Positions 49,180-58,613 of a stretch of DNA of 64,000 nucleotides are shown piece by piece. Both the position numbers and the translations under genes were made by a program. Position 1 is the first letter of the stretch, and each line of letters begins with the position of its first letter. The stretch covers positions 299,179-363,178 of the forward strand of contig NZ_MIHA01000004.1 of assembly GCF_001722335.1 (NCBI RefSeq), given 5' to 3'. Below the pieces are notes generated by a model. That model saw only the letters and a program-made list of their open reading frames with translations. It had not been told where the DNA came from and searched no databases. This DNA comes from Mycolicibacterium flavescens (GTDB taxonomy: Bacteria; Actinomycetota; Actinomycetes; Mycobacteriales; Mycobacteriaceae).

Positions 49180-50022
49180 CTACGGCCGCCAGCCCCGCGA
49201 CAACAACGCATCTCGCGCCTGCGCGATGATGTCGGCCTTGGCATCCTCTTTGATGACGTGGACGACGTGCCAGCGGAGCCGCTGCAGCGTGCGTCTGACC
49301 TGAACGTCGAGGACGTATTGTCGCCGGCTGGTGAGGTGTTGCTCTCCGTCGTATTCCGCGCCAACCTTGAAGTCCTCCCAGACCATATCGATGCGCCGGA
49401 CATAACGACCGAACTCGTCGCGAACCACGTATTGCGTTGTGGGGCGAGGTAAGCCGGCGTCGATGAAGAGCAGCCGCAGCCACGTTTCCCTCGGCGACTC
49501 GGAGCCGCCGTCGACGAGCGGAAGCGCCACTCGTAGCCGTCGCAGACCACGCACACCGCGATGACGTTTCGCCAGCAGCGCGAGATCCTCGAAAGCGAAC
49601 GGGCGGGCATTCATCAACGCGTCCATGCGTGCGACGGCCCGGCCCCGTGACAGATGCCGACCTAGGTCGAACGCGGTCCGAGCGGGGGTGGTCACCCGGA
49701 TGCCCGCGACCGTGGTGACTTCGTCTTCGGCCAAGGTCTCGTCGCGGACGATCAGCCCGCGCTGGCGTCGGACCGCCGCGACCAGTTCGACGGGGACATC
49801 GTCCTCGACCCATTTCGCGCCGTGCATCGCGGAGGCGGCCACCCCCGCGACGACCGCTGACGGCGAGGCGAGCGACACGCCGGCGATCCTCTCGCGCAGC
49901 GACGCTTGGTGGTGTCGCGGGATGTAGATACCGCGGTACAGCGGCCGATAGTGAGAGCGCAGGTGGGCTCTGGTGAGGCGGCCGTCCGCTACGGCGTCAC
50001 TGCCGATGAAGGGAATCTCCAC
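49180..50022 (-). CDS. AbiEi/DUF559-type protein with C-terminal endonuclease-like domain
   Basis: The 280-residue protein has an N-terminal region (about 1-60) of the kind found in AbiEi-like antitoxin domains (LTRAHLRSHYRPLYRGIYIP) and a C-terminal DUF559-like region. The latter has RIDMVWEDFKVGAEYDGEQH (about 214-233) and RLRWHVVHVIKED, which resemble the D-(x)n-ExK-type core of PD-(D/E)XK nucleases, although the exact catalytic set is not certain. Several copies of this family occur per mycobacterial genome; the role is not established. No toxin partner gene is adjacent. Related palindromes lie on both sides. Confidence 0.75.
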   Translation of the reverse strand: MEIPFIGSDAVADGRLTRAHLRSHYRPLYRGIYIPRHHQASLRERIAGVSLASPSAVVAGVAASAMHGAKWVEDDVPVELVAAVRRQRGLIVRDETLAEDEVTTVAGIRVTTPARTAFDLGRHLSRGRAVARMDALMNARPFAFEDLALLAKRHRGVRGLRRLRVALPLVDGGSESPRETWLRLLFIDAGLPRPTTQYVVRDEFGRYVRRIDMVWEDFKVGAEYDGEQHLTSRRQYVLDVQVRRTLQRLRWHVVHVIKEDAKADIIAQARDALLSRGWRP

Positions 50023-50074
50023 ACCTGGTTGGACGCCTGTGACAGCTGGTCTCGCTCCACGGTTCTCGAAAATC

Positions 50075-50133
50075 CTCGAAACCGACGCAGTGGTCGATTC
50101 GGAGGGCGGAAACCGACCAAAGCGTCTGTCTCG
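50075..50133. repeat. Palindrome B flanking the DUF559 gene
   Basis: Arms 50075-50098 and 50111-50133 pair at about 18 of 23 positions. The left arm closely matches the arms of palindrome A. It lies between the stop of the CopD/CtaG gene (13 bases away) and the start of the DUF559 gene. Confidence 0.6.
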
Positions 50134-50145
50134 GCGCCCGGCCGG

Positions 50146-52140
50146 TTACTGGGCGTCGCGACGCGCCAGTTCGGCCAGCATCGCGTTGTAGGCGGCCAGA
50201 TCGGCGTCCTCGTCGCGGTCAGCGGCGCGGTCGAGCCGTTTCGCGGTGCGTTGGTCGCTGCGCCGCCACTGGATCAGCAGCGCGCACATCACGATGATCA
50301 GCGGGAATTCGCCCGCCGCCCAGGCGATTCCGCCGCCGGTGCGCTGATCGGAGAGCAGGTCGGTGTGCCAGTCGAGTTGCAGCGACCGGTAAAACGGTTC
50401 GCCGAGCACCGTTTTCATGCCCATCATGACCACGCCGAAGAACGCGTGCAGCGGCAGCGACGCGAACACCATCGCGAGCTTGCCGAGCTGGGGAAGCTGG
50501 CGCGGCGCCGGGTCGATGCCGATCACCACCCAGTAGAACAGGTAACCGCTGAGCAGGAAGTGCAGGTTCATCAGCACGTGGGCGCCGTGGCTGTCGACGG
50601 CCGCGTCGAACAGGCCGCCGAAGTACAGGCCGTAGAAGCCGGCGACGAACACCACCGTCGCGATGATCGGGTTGGTCAGAAAGCGCGACACCCGTGAGTG
50701 CAGCGCGGCCAGCAGCCACTCGCGCGGGCCGGGCGGGTCGTTGCGCCCGGCTGTCGGCAGCACCCGCAGCGCCAACGTCATCGGTGCGCCGAGCACCAGC
50801 AGGATCGGCACCAGCATCGACAGCGTCATGTGCGCGATCATGTGCATCGAGAACATCGCCGGCATGTAGCGGCCGAGCCCCGACGACGTCGCGATCAGCA
50901 GCGCCGCGCACCCGCACAGCCAGCCGATCGTCCGGCCGACCGGCCAGGCGTCGCCGCGGCGCCGCAATCGGCGCACGCCGACGAGGTAGACGATCGCGAA
51001 GACGATCGCCGCGGTGCCGAAGATCAGGTCGAAGCGCCAGTCGAACAACACCCGGGCCAGGGTCGGCGGACCGGCGATGTCGTAGCCGATGGCCACCTCG
51101 ACCGGGCTGGGCAGCCGCGGCGGCGGGGGCGGCGGTGTGCGTCCGAGGCCCACGGCGATCCCGAACGTCGCGCCGAACAGCGCCGCTTCGACCAGCGCCA
51201 GCCGGATCAGCGGTGCCCGCGCCTCCCGGTCGGCCTGCAGCGCGGCCACCCCGGATCGCCGCTGCTGCCAGCCGATCACCGCGAGCAGGCCCAGCGCGAC
51301 GACCTTCGCGATGATCAGCAGCCCGTAGTGGGTGTGCAGCAGGTCGCCCAGTTGGATCCGGGACAGCGCGTTGAGCACGCCGCTGACCGCCATCACCACG
51401 AAGCACCACAGCGCGATCGCCGAGAACCGCCGCGCCGCCAGGTCGGCGTGCGCGCCGCGGCGCAGCGCGTGGGCCAGCAGCGCGAGCAGCCCACCCGCCC
51501 ACAGCGAGCCGGCGACCAGGTGGAACAGCAGGCTGTTGGTGGCGAGGTCGTGGTCGCCGCCGGTCGACGAGTGTCCGGTCAACACCAGCGGCATCAGCGT
51601 CGTCAACGTTCCGGCCAGCAGCACCGGCGTCCACGACCAGCGCAGCACCGGCAGGCTGGCGACGGTCACCGCCGCGGCCAGGAACGCGGTCCACCGCCAC
51701 GCGTTCGCGGTCTCGACGAGGCCGGCCGCCGACCAGATGGCGACCGGGTCGAGGTTGCCGAGCAGCGGTTGTCCGGAGACATCGGACACGGTCAGCGGGA
51801 CCAGCAGCGCCGCGCACACCGTCCACACCGCCGACGCCCCGGTGCCCAACCGCAGCGCCCGGTAACCGGCGGCGTCGAGCACCCCGTTCTTCTGCGGCGG
51901 GGTGAGAAACGCCGCGAACAGGAACGAGCCGACCGCGATCACCGCGGCGATCTCCCCCGCCGCCCGGATGAACGGCAGCCCGTAGGTGGTCACCGGGCCG
52001 GGGTTCGGCAGGCCCGTGGCGGTCAGCGCGTCGGCCAGCGACAGCGCCCCGATGCCCGCGGCGACCGCACCGGCGAGCACCGCGACGCCGACGAGCACCG
52101 GCCACACCGCGCTGGTGCGCACGCCCGCCGTCGTCGTCAT
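50146..52140 (-). CDS. CopD/CtaG fusion membrane protein (Rv0102-like)
   Basis: The 664-residue protein has about 14 predicted membrane helices. The N-terminal part (about 1-330) resembles CopD copper-uptake proteins (LFHLVAGSLWAGGLLALLAH), and the C-terminal part (about 345-620) resembles the CtaG caa3-type oxidase assembly factor (MFSMHMIAHMTLSMLVPILL, with conserved His; FLLSGYLFYWVVIGIDP). The fusion is typical of actinobacteria and is likely to handle copper for cytochrome oxidase. M. tuberculosis Rv0102 is the homologue I recall, though not at this locus. Confidence 0.9.
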   Translation of the reverse strand: MTTTAGVRTSAVWPVLVGVAVLAGAVAAGIGALSLADALTATGLPNPGPVTTYGLPFIRAAGEIAAVIAVGSFLFAAFLTPPQKNGVLDAAGYRALRLGTGASAVWTVCAALLVPLTVSDVSGQPLLGNLDPVAIWSAAGLVETANAWRWTAFLAAAVTVASLPVLRWSWTPVLLAGTLTTLMPLVLTGHSSTGGDHDLATNSLLFHLVAGSLWAGGLLALLAHALRRGAHADLAARRFSAIALWCFVVMAVSGVLNALSRIQLGDLLHTHYGLLIIAKVVALGLLAVIGWQQRRSGVAALQADREARAPLIRLALVEAALFGATFGIAVGLGRTPPPPPPRLPSPVEVAIGYDIAGPPTLARVLFDWRFDLIFGTAAIVFAIVYLVGVRRLRRRGDAWPVGRTIGWLCGCAALLIATSSGLGRYMPAMFSMHMIAHMTLSMLVPILLVLGAPMTLALRVLPTAGRNDPPGPREWLLAALHSRVSRFLTNPIIATVVFVAGFYGLYFGGLFDAAVDSHGAHVLMNLHFLLSGYLFYWVVIGIDPAPRQLPQLGKLAMVFASLPLHAFFGVVMMGMKTVLGEPFYRSLQLDWHTDLLSDQRTGGGIAWAAGEFPLIIVMCALLIQWRRSDQRTAKRLDRAADRDEDADLAAYNAMLAELARRDAQ

Positions 52141-52196
52141 GCCGTCCAGCGTATGGCGTGCCCCGCCGCTGCCCGAAAACGCTCGGCGTCAGGACC

Positions 52197-54533
52197 TCAG
52201 GACGCGGCGCGACGCGCGGCCTCGCGGGCCCTGAACTGCTTGAGCGAGATCCGCTCCACCTTGTCCATGTCGCGCAGGATCGCGCGCAGCTCGTCGCGGA
52301 ACGCGCGGCGCCGCTGCAGGAGATCAGGGCCCGGTTCCAGCAGACCCTGATCGGCGACCACCTGGCGCGCGGTGGCGAACAGCAGCGCCGACACCGACTC
52401 GTTGCTGCGTACCCGGTTCTGCGCGACGTACTGGTCGCCGAGTCCCAGCGCCCGGCGGGTCAGTTCCTTCTCGTCGATCTCGGTGGGCGCGTCGCGCAGC
52501 ACGTCGGCCACCAGGGCGTACGCCTCGAAGAACGGGCGCAGCATCGCCCCGGCCAGCAGCGGCGACTTCACCTGCAACAGCGCGTCGACGTTCTCCTCGC
52601 CGGCGGTGACCTGGGTCTGCCAGTCGTCCTGCCAGGACAGCTCCTCGGCGACGTGCTCGCGGAACTCGGCGGAGCCGGCGAAGTAGAAGTCGAACTTCAG
52701 CAGATCGCGCAGCCGCATGACCTGGGTCCAGAACGCCTCCAGCCGGTCTCCTTCCGCCCGGCCGGCGTGGACGAGCGCCAACTCGACCAGCGAGGTCTCC
52801 AGGAACGCGTCGATCAACGTGTTGCGGTAGAACGCGGCCTCGTGCTCGTCTTCTGGCGCGATCCGCCAGACCGGTTGACGCCCACCTTCGACGCAGGTCA
52901 CGGGGTGCCGGTTGGACAGTGCGTCGAGCGCCGCCCGGACTCCTTCGGGGGTGCGTAACCGCAACGCGCTGTTGGTCATCGGCGTCTGCTTGCGTTCCAG
53001 GTAGTCCAGCGACGGCTGCAGCGAGTGGTGCACCTGGTCGAGGGTCAGCGCGATCCCGCGGGTGGTCAGCAGCAGCGCGGAGATCAGCGCGCTGGCGTTG
53101 ACGGGCGTGGCGCGCAGGATGCGCCACGACACCTCGAACGCCATCTTCTGCAGCGCAAGGCGTTTGGCGTCGTCGTCGGTGGCCAGCGGGCCGTGCGGAG
53201 CGCCGAGGTACTCGCGCATCGACACGGCTTCGGGGAACCGGACGTAGATCTTGCCGTAGTTGCGTTCACCCTGGGCTTTGATGAAGTTGTACATCCACGA
53301 CAGGCTTTCGGGTGTCTTCTCCCCTCCCCTGGCGTATGCGGCGTACTCGGCGGTCTCGTGCAGCTGGTCGAAGCTGATCGACACCGGCTGCAGCAGGATG
53401 TCCTCGCTGCGGCCGTCGAGATACGCATCGGCGACGTAAGCCAGCAGACCGAGCTTGGGCGGCAACATCTTTCCGGTTCGCGAGCGGGTGCCTTCGATCG
53501 ACCAGCTCAGGTTGAACCGTTTTTCGACGATGTAGCCGACGAATTGGCGCAACACGTACTTGTACAGCGGGTCGTCGAGCTTGCGCCGCAGGAAGATCAC
53601 CCCGGAGTGCCGCATCAGCGGACCCATCAACCCGAATGACAGGTTGATCCCGGCGAACGTGTGCACCGGCGGTAACCGGTTCTCCTGCATGGCCACCGGC
53701 ACGATGACACCGTCGAGATAGGACCGGTGCGAGAAGAGCAGGACCGCGGGATGGTTCTCCAGGCTGCGGCGCATCACCTCGACTTCGTCGCGGTCGTAGT
53801 CGATGTTCGGGTCGAACCCGCGGCTGAAGATCGCCCGGCCCAACGACGGGATCAGGTCGACGGAGAAGCGGCTCCAACCGGTCGACAGTTCGTCGAGCAT
53901 CTCGCCGGCCGTCTCCAGGTCCGCGCCCGGAATCTTCTGCAGGCCTTCCCGGAATCGGGCCGACGCCAACAACTCCGGTTTGATCAGCCGCGGCGACTTG
54001 TACTCGGGTCCCAGCAGCCGCAGTTCGACCCGTTCGATCGCCAGGATCGCGCGGCGGATGACGAAACGCGCGAATTCGCGCGGGTTCTCGGCGACAGTGG
54101 TGTCGGCCCACTGCTGACGCAGTTCGGACACCTTCGCCGGTTCACCGGCGACCACCCGCGCGCGGGACTGGTCACGGCGCAGGATGCGTCGCTGCAGGAT
54201 CTCCGGCGGCCGGTAGGTGTCTCGGCCCGACAGCAGCGCGACCACCTTGGAGCGGGTCGGCAACCCGCCTGGCACCCAGAACACCCGCACCGGCACGACG
54301 GACCGGTCCTCGCCGGCTTCGAGTTCGGACACCAACCGCGCGAGCACACCCGGCGACGGGTCGTCATCCGCCGGCAGCTGCAGCACGTCGATCTTGGAGC
54401 CCGGGTTCTGGCTGCGCTGCCGGTCGAGCCAGTCGTCGAGCAGTTCACGTTCGGCCGGCGAGGCCACCGAGGCGAGCACCAGCGCGTCCCCGGTGGGGGT
54501 GAACGGTGCGTAGTGATCACCGAGGACCTTCAC
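52197..54533 (-). CDS. plsB2: Glycerol-3-phosphate acyltransferase PlsB2
   Basis: The 778-residue enzyme contains the acyltransferase boxes: HX4D in FSHRSYLDG (His269, Asp274) and [10 protein letters not shown] further on, plus the long C-terminal region of PlsB-type enzymes. It makes lysophosphatidic acid from glycerol 3-phosphate and acyl-CoA, the first step of phospholipid and triacylglycerol synthesis, at the membrane. The GTG at 54533 overlaps the plsC stop by four bases, so production is coupled. It corresponds to Rv2482c. Confidence 0.94.
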   Translation of the reverse strand: MKVLGDHYAPFTPTGDALVLASVASPAERELLDDWLDRQRSQNPGSKIDVLQLPADDDPSPGVLARLVSELEAGEDRSVVPVRVFWVPGGLPTRSKVVALLSGRDTYRPPEILQRRILRRDQSRARVVAGEPAKVSELRQQWADTTVAENPREFARFVIRRAILAIERVELRLLGPEYKSPRLIKPELLASARFREGLQKIPGADLETAGEMLDELSTGWSRFSVDLIPSLGRAIFSRGFDPNIDYDRDEVEVMRRSLENHPAVLLFSHRSYLDGVIVPVAMQENRLPPVHTFAGINLSFGLMGPLMRHSGVIFLRRKLDDPLYKYVLRQFVGYIVEKRFNLSWSIEGTRSRTGKMLPPKLGLLAYVADAYLDGRSEDILLQPVSISFDQLHETAEYAAYARGGEKTPESLSWMYNFIKAQGERNYGKIYVRFPEAVSMREYLGAPHGPLATDDDAKRLALQKMAFEVSWRILRATPVNASALISALLLTTRGIALTLDQVHHSLQPSLDYLERKQTPMTNSALRLRTPEGVRAALDALSNRHPVTCVEGGRQPVWRIAPEDEHEAAFYRNTLIDAFLETSLVELALVHAGRAEGDRLEAFWTQVMRLRDLLKFDFYFAGSAEFREHVAEELSWQDDWQTQVTAGEENVDALLQVKSPLLAGAMLRPFFEAYALVADVLRDAPTEIDEKELTRRALGLGDQYVAQNRVRSNESVSALLFATARQVVADQGLLEPGPDLLQRRRAFRDELRAILRDMDKVERISLKQFRAREAARRAAS

Positions 54534-56182
54534 GAACGCCCCTCCCCCGCACCGCGTCCGGTCTTCTTGGCGGCGGCTTTTTTGGCGGCTGACTTTTTGG
54601 CAGTCTTGGCCGCCGCCTTCTTGGCCGGTGTCTTCTCCGCCGCGGCTTTCGTGGCCTTCTTGGGTGCCGCCTTCTTGGCCCTGCCGCGGGTGTAGAGCGG
54701 CGGGGTCGGCAGTTCGTCGTGCGGCCAGTTCCTCAGCGTGTCGAGGTAGAGCTCACGGACCTCGGCGATGCGCTCCTCGAGGTCGTCGTGGGTCCAGTCG
54801 TCGACGGGGATCGGCGGGTAGACCACCACGTCGACGGTGCCGGGGTTGAAGGTGCTCGAGTCCCGCGCGGCGATCACCTCAGCGTTGCGAATCACGATGG
54901 GCACGACGGGGATTCCCGCCGACATCGCGATCCGGAAGGGCCCCTTCTTGAACGGCCCGACCTCGGTGGTGTCCAGCCGTGTGCCCTCCGGCGCGATCAG
55001 GATCGACAGCCCCTTGCGCGCCAACTCCTCGACCTTCTTGAGCCCCTCGACCGCCTTCTTCGGGTCTTCGCGGTCGATGAACGCGGCGTCCATGATCTTG
55101 CCGAGGGTGCCGACGATCGGGTCCTTCTCCAGTTCCTTCTTGCCGACAGAGGTGAAGTTGGTTTCGACCAGCCGCCCGGCGATCAGCGGGTCGGCCTGGT
55201 TGCGGTGGTTGAACAGGAAGACCGCGGGCCGCTCTTTGGTCAGGTTCTCCTCGCCGAGGATGTTGATGTTGATGCCGATCGTCGACATCAGCGTGCGACT
55301 GAACGTGGAGGTGAAGAAGTTCACGCCGGTCCGCTTGCTCCCGGTCAGCAGGCCCAGACCGATCGCGCCCGCCGCGATCGGGCCCATCGAGGCGATCCCC
55401 GCGGCGGTGCGCAGCTGCGACATCGGGCTGGCCCCACTGCGACTGGTGAACCGCAGCACCGGCCATCCCCGTTTGGCGGCGACGGCGGCGAGCTTGCCCG
55501 CCGGGTTGGTCGGACGCGGGTTGCCGACCAGATACATCAGCGCGACGTCCTCGTCGCCGTCGGCGTAGAAGTAACTCTTGGACAGGTCGACACCGCGCTC
55601 GGCGGCGAACTTCTGCACCGCCCTGGCCTTGCCGGGTCCCCAGATGATCGGCCTGAGCACCTCACCGGTGAGCAGCCCGTTCTCGTCGATCTCGAACTTG
55701 TTGCTCAGCACGTTCTCGATGCCGAGGAACCGCGCAACCGGTTCGACCTGAACGGTGAGCGCCGAGGAGCTGAGCACGACGGTGTGACCGCGAGCCATGT
55801 GCGCGCGCACCAGTTCTCGCATCTCCGGGTAGATGCGGCTGACGATCTTCTGCACGAACAGCCGCTCGGCGAGCTCGTCGACATCGGCCAGCGAGTTGCC
55901 GCGCAGCATGCGGGCGCCCTTGCCGATCAGGTCCTCGAACTCCGAGCGCCCCAACTGGTGATTGAGCCCGGCCTGCACCATGCCGATGAACTCGCCCATC
56001 GACATCTGCCTGCGGCGGAAGCGGTCCTGGGTCATCACCACGCCGGTGAACCCGGCGACCAGGGTGCCGTCGAGGTCGAAGAACGCGCCGACCTGGGGGC
56101 CTTCGGGGCTGGCCAGGATCTCGGCGACCGAACCCGGCAGTCGCATCGTGCGCTGCGAGGTTTGACCGTTCGGAAAAGTCAT
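54530..56182 (-). CDS. plsC: HAD phosphatase-1-acylglycerol-3-phosphate acyltransferase fusion (PlsC)
   Basis: The 550-residue protein joins an N-terminal HAD-IB phosphatase-like domain (Asp36 and Asp38 in FFDLDGTL) to a PlsC acyltransferase domain (HX4D in NHRNQADP, His326-Asp331; EGTR further on). It adds the second acyl chain to lysophosphatidate; the HAD domain may hydrolyse phosphatidate or a related phosphate. The last 55 or so residues are a Lys/Ala-rich tail with repeated AKKA units, like those of HBHA and HupB. It overlaps plsB2 and the WS/DGAT gene by four bases each. It corresponds to Rv2483c. Confidence 0.93.
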   Translation of the reverse strand: MTFPNGQTSQRTMRLPGSVAEILASPEGPQVGAFFDLDGTLVAGFTGVVMTQDRFRRRQMSMGEFIGMVQAGLNHQLGRSEFEDLIGKGARMLRGNSLADVDELAERLFVQKIVSRIYPEMRELVRAHMARGHTVVLSSSALTVQVEPVARFLGIENVLSNKFEIDENGLLTGEVLRPIIWGPGKARAVQKFAAERGVDLSKSYFYADGDEDVALMYLVGNPRPTNPAGKLAAVAAKRGWPVLRFTSRSGASPMSQLRTAAGIASMGPIAAGAIGLGLLTGSKRTGVNFFTSTFSRTLMSTIGININILGEENLTKERPAVFLFNHRNQADPLIAGRLVETNFTSVGKKELEKDPIVGTLGKIMDAAFIDREDPKKAVEGLKKVEELARKGLSILIAPEGTRLDTTEVGPFKKGPFRIAMSAGIPVVPIVIRNAEVIAARDSSTFNPGTVDVVVYPPIPVDDWTHDDLEERIAEVRELYLDTLRNWPHDELPTPPLYTRGRAKKAAPKKATKAAAEKTPAKKAAAKTAKKSAAKKAAAKKTGRGAGEGRS

Positions 56183-57654
56183 TGCGCTGCACTCCCATTG
56201 GGTGACGAGTCAGGTGCGGGGTCGGTGGCGAAGGAGGCGGGTTCGGCCCGTCCCTCGCCGCCGAGGGCGAGCACCTCGTCGAACCCGGCCAGCAGGCACC
56301 GCGCCCACAGCCCCTGGTCGGTGATCGCCGCGCGGTCGTAGCGGCTGGTGATCGTGCAGTAGCCCGAGCGGGACACCAGCACCACCATCATCGCGACTCC
56401 CGGCAGCGGCCCGAGCCCGTACTGGCGCAGCACTTTCGCGCCCGCCATGAACGTGTCACCCGCATAGACCGGGATATTGCTGGCCTGCACGTCGGAGTTG
56501 ACGATCGACCCGGCCATCGACTCGAGCACCGTGTCGGGCAGCAGACCCACCAGCGGCGCGATGGCGCCGACCATGTCGATGGCCCGTTCCTCGCGCTTGG
56601 TGGTCATCTGGGTGCGGATGTTGTGGACGCGTACCTGCGGGTCGGACAGCCCGATCGGGGCGGCGAGATTGATTCCGGCGAAACGGTTCCCGCCTGCGGG
56701 GTCGGCGTCGGACCGCAGGTTGACCGGCACCGCCATCGGCAGCGTGTCGATCGGCACGCCCATGGCTTCGTGGTAGAGCCGCAGCGACCCGCACAACCCG
56801 GCGAGGTAGGCGTCGTTGATCGAACCGCCCGCCGCCTTGGCCGCGCGGTGCAGCGCGCCGAACTCGATGTCGATCGCCTCGCTGCGCGAGGACAGGCTGC
56901 GGCGCCGCAGCACCGGTGACGGATCGGCGACCGGGCCGACCACCCGCGCCCCCGACATCGCGTACTCCATCGCGCCGCCGAGCCGCGAGATCGGATCGCG
57001 GATGACTTCACCGGCGACGTGGGCGGCGCCGAACACCGCGCCGCGCAGCCGTCCGGCGATCGTGCCGGGTAGCCGGGTGATGCCTTGCCGCATCAGGTCA
57101 TTGGGCGAGAGGTCCTGCGGAATCGGCAGCGGCGGAGCGGGTTGCGGCGGCGGGTCGCGTTCGAGGTCATAGAGGTTGGCGAACATCTCGACACCGCCGA
57201 CACCGTCGGTGACCGCGTGGCTCAGATGCACGACGAGCGCGGCCCGATCGCCTTCGAGCCCCTCGACGAGCGTGGCCGTCCACAGCGGTCGCGAGATGTC
57301 CAGCGGCGACTGGGCGGCCACCTCGGCGAAGTCCAGCACCTGCCGGAACGTGCCCGGTTCGGGGGCGCGCACCCGCCGCAGATGGAAATCGAGATTGAAG
57401 TCGGGGTCGACGACCCAGCGCGGCGCGACCGTCGGCAGCGTCGGCATCACGACCTTCTGGCGCAGCCGCAGCACCTTGCGGGTGGCGTAGTCGAACCTGG
57501 CGCGGAACGTGTCCCAGTCCGGCGCGCAGTCGAGGATCTCCATCGTCATGATCCCCGAGCGCGTGCGCGGATTGGCCTCACCGCGGTGCAGGATCTGGTC
57601 GAGCGGGCTGAGTTCCTCGGGCAGTCCTGCCGCGTCGAGTTCCGGCACGCTCAT
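56179..57654 (-). CDS. WS/DGAT wax ester/triacylglycerol synthase (Rv2484c-like)
   Basis: The 491-residue protein has the WS/DGAT fold with the active site at residues 145-151, SHAVTDG. The canonical HHxxxDG has its first His replaced by Ser while the second His (146) and Asp150 are kept. Members join acyl-CoA to diacylglycerol or a long-chain alcohol. The length equals that of Rv2484c. The start at 57654 matches MSVPELDAAG; the longer frame would cross the tRNA-Arg gene. It heads the WS/DGAT-plsC-plsB2 operon, which covers glycerolipid assembly from the first to the last acylation. Confidence 0.92.
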   Translation of the reverse strand: MSVPELDAAGLPEELSPLDQILHRGEANPRTRSGIMTMEILDCAPDWDTFRARFDYATRKVLRLRQKVVMPTLPTVAPRWVVDPDFNLDFHLRRVRAPEPGTFRQVLDFAEVAAQSPLDISRPLWTATLVEGLEGDRAALVVHLSHAVTDGVGGVEMFANLYDLERDPPPQPAPPLPIPQDLSPNDLMRQGITRLPGTIAGRLRGAVFGAAHVAGEVIRDPISRLGGAMEYAMSGARVVGPVADPSPVLRRRSLSSRSEAIDIEFGALHRAAKAAGGSINDAYLAGLCGSLRLYHEAMGVPIDTLPMAVPVNLRSDADPAGGNRFAGINLAAPIGLSDPQVRVHNIRTQMTTKREERAIDMVGAIAPLVGLLPDTVLESMAGSIVNSDVQASNIPVYAGDTFMAGAKVLRQYGLGPLPGVAMMVVLVSRSGYCTITSRYDRAAITDQGLWARCLLAGFDEVLALGGEGRAEPASFATDPAPDSSPNGSAAQ

Positions 57655-57782
57655 GGGATGTCGCTTCCTCCTCCGCTGTGACTGCTGTGACCACCACGCT
57701 AGCCCGCTGACCGGTGAGGCGAGACGGGTTTGCTTGCTGAGGACGTTGCCCCCGAGCGACGGGCGATACACTGCGCACCGCA

Positions 57783-57856
57783 GCCTCCGTAGCTCAGTTG
57801 GATAGAGCAAGGGCCTTCTAATCCCTAGGTCGCAGGTTCGATTCCTGCCGGGGGCG
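57783..57856 (+). tRNA. tRNA-Arg (anticodon TCT)
   Basis: The cloverleaf shows acceptor GCCTCCG/CGGGGGC, D arm GCTCAGTTGGATAGAGC, anticodon loop CTTCTAA and T arm GCAGGTTCGATTCCTGC. There is a C-T mismatch at the base of the anticodon loop. CCA is not encoded. It is divergent from the WS/DGAT gene. Confidence 0.92.
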
Positions 57857-58158
57857 CTGTGTGATTTCGACAAGACATCGGGATAGCCGTGGACCTGGTT
57901 CAGGTCGGCGGTTTCCGTTCAGGGCCTCCGGGTGAAGTAGCGGAGCGGCGAAGGGGGCGTTTTCGAACCCGGCGCGCCACAACCGTTTGCAATAGCAAAT
58001 TTTGCGGCAAACGGCCGCTTGCATTTCTGCACATCATCGGCACCGCCAATAACCCATGTAGACCCATACTGCTAAATCCGGGCGGCCGCACGGACAGCGA
58101 CGTACTCTGCCGGTCACAGCAACGTACTCAGGGTCGTGTACGTGGAGGGGGCTTCAAG
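57857..58158. other. Intergenic region before the Gly-rich secreted protein
   Basis: There is no gene here. It holds an AT-rich palindrome with 8-bp arms (57983-57990 and 58007-58014, CCGTTTGC/GCAAACGG) and a 13-bp direct repeat, CAGCRACGTACTC, at 58095-58107 and 58117-58129. The repeat spacing is 22 bases, two helical turns, so it may be the regulator site of the gene at 58159. Confidence 0.55.
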
Positions 58159-58569
58159 ATGTCGACCGAGCGAGCAACGTCCCGACGCCGGGCCACCCTC
58201 AGCGTCCTGATGGCGACTGCCGTCCTGTTGGCCGGACCCGGAGGCGTCGCGGTCGCAGCGCCGGGCACGAACAACGGCGACAACGGAAACCACGGTCAGG
58301 GCAACAACGGTCGCGGGAACGGCGGGAACCCCAACGGCGGGCCCGGCGGCGGTAGCGATCCCGGCGGCGGCGGGCCCGGCGGCGGTAGCGATCCCGGCGG
58401 CGGTAGCGATCCCGGTGGGGGTAGCGATCCCGGCGGCGGCACCGGCGGGCCCAGTACGGATCCCGACCCTCCGGCCGATCCCGCCGGCCTCGTCGATGCC
58501 GACGGCGCGTGGTGCGTTCTGGTCGTTGATCCGGATCCACCCTGCGCCGACAGCGTCACGCCCAACTGA
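58159..58569 (+). CDS. Secreted Gly/Asn/Pro-rich repeat protein
   Basis: The 136-residue protein has a signal peptide ending VAVAAPG (about residue 34), then a low-complexity region with NNGDNGNHGQGNNGRGNGG and repeated GGGSDP units, and a short C-terminal globular part, WCVLVVDPDPPCADSV, with two Cys that could form a disulfide. I know no function; it looks like a small cell-wall or surface protein. GGAGGGGGC precedes the ATG at 58159. The repeats are encoded by near-identical 15- to 21-base units, prone to length change. Confidence 0.75.
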   Translation: MSTERATSRRRATLSVLMATAVLLAGPGGVAVAAPGTNNGDNGNHGQGNNGRGNGGNPNGGPGGGSDPGGGGPGGGSDPGGGSDPGGGSDPGGGTGGPSTDPDPPADPAGLVDADGAWCVLVVDPDPPCADSVTPN

Positions 58570-58613
58570 TCCCGGATCAGCCCGACGGACCGCGGCACGG
58601 TACACATGACGCG

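Noticed and set aside
57655..57873. Longer N-terminus for the WS/DGAT protein
   Set aside because: It would pass through the antisense of tRNA-Arg; the ATG at 57654 gives the exact family length.
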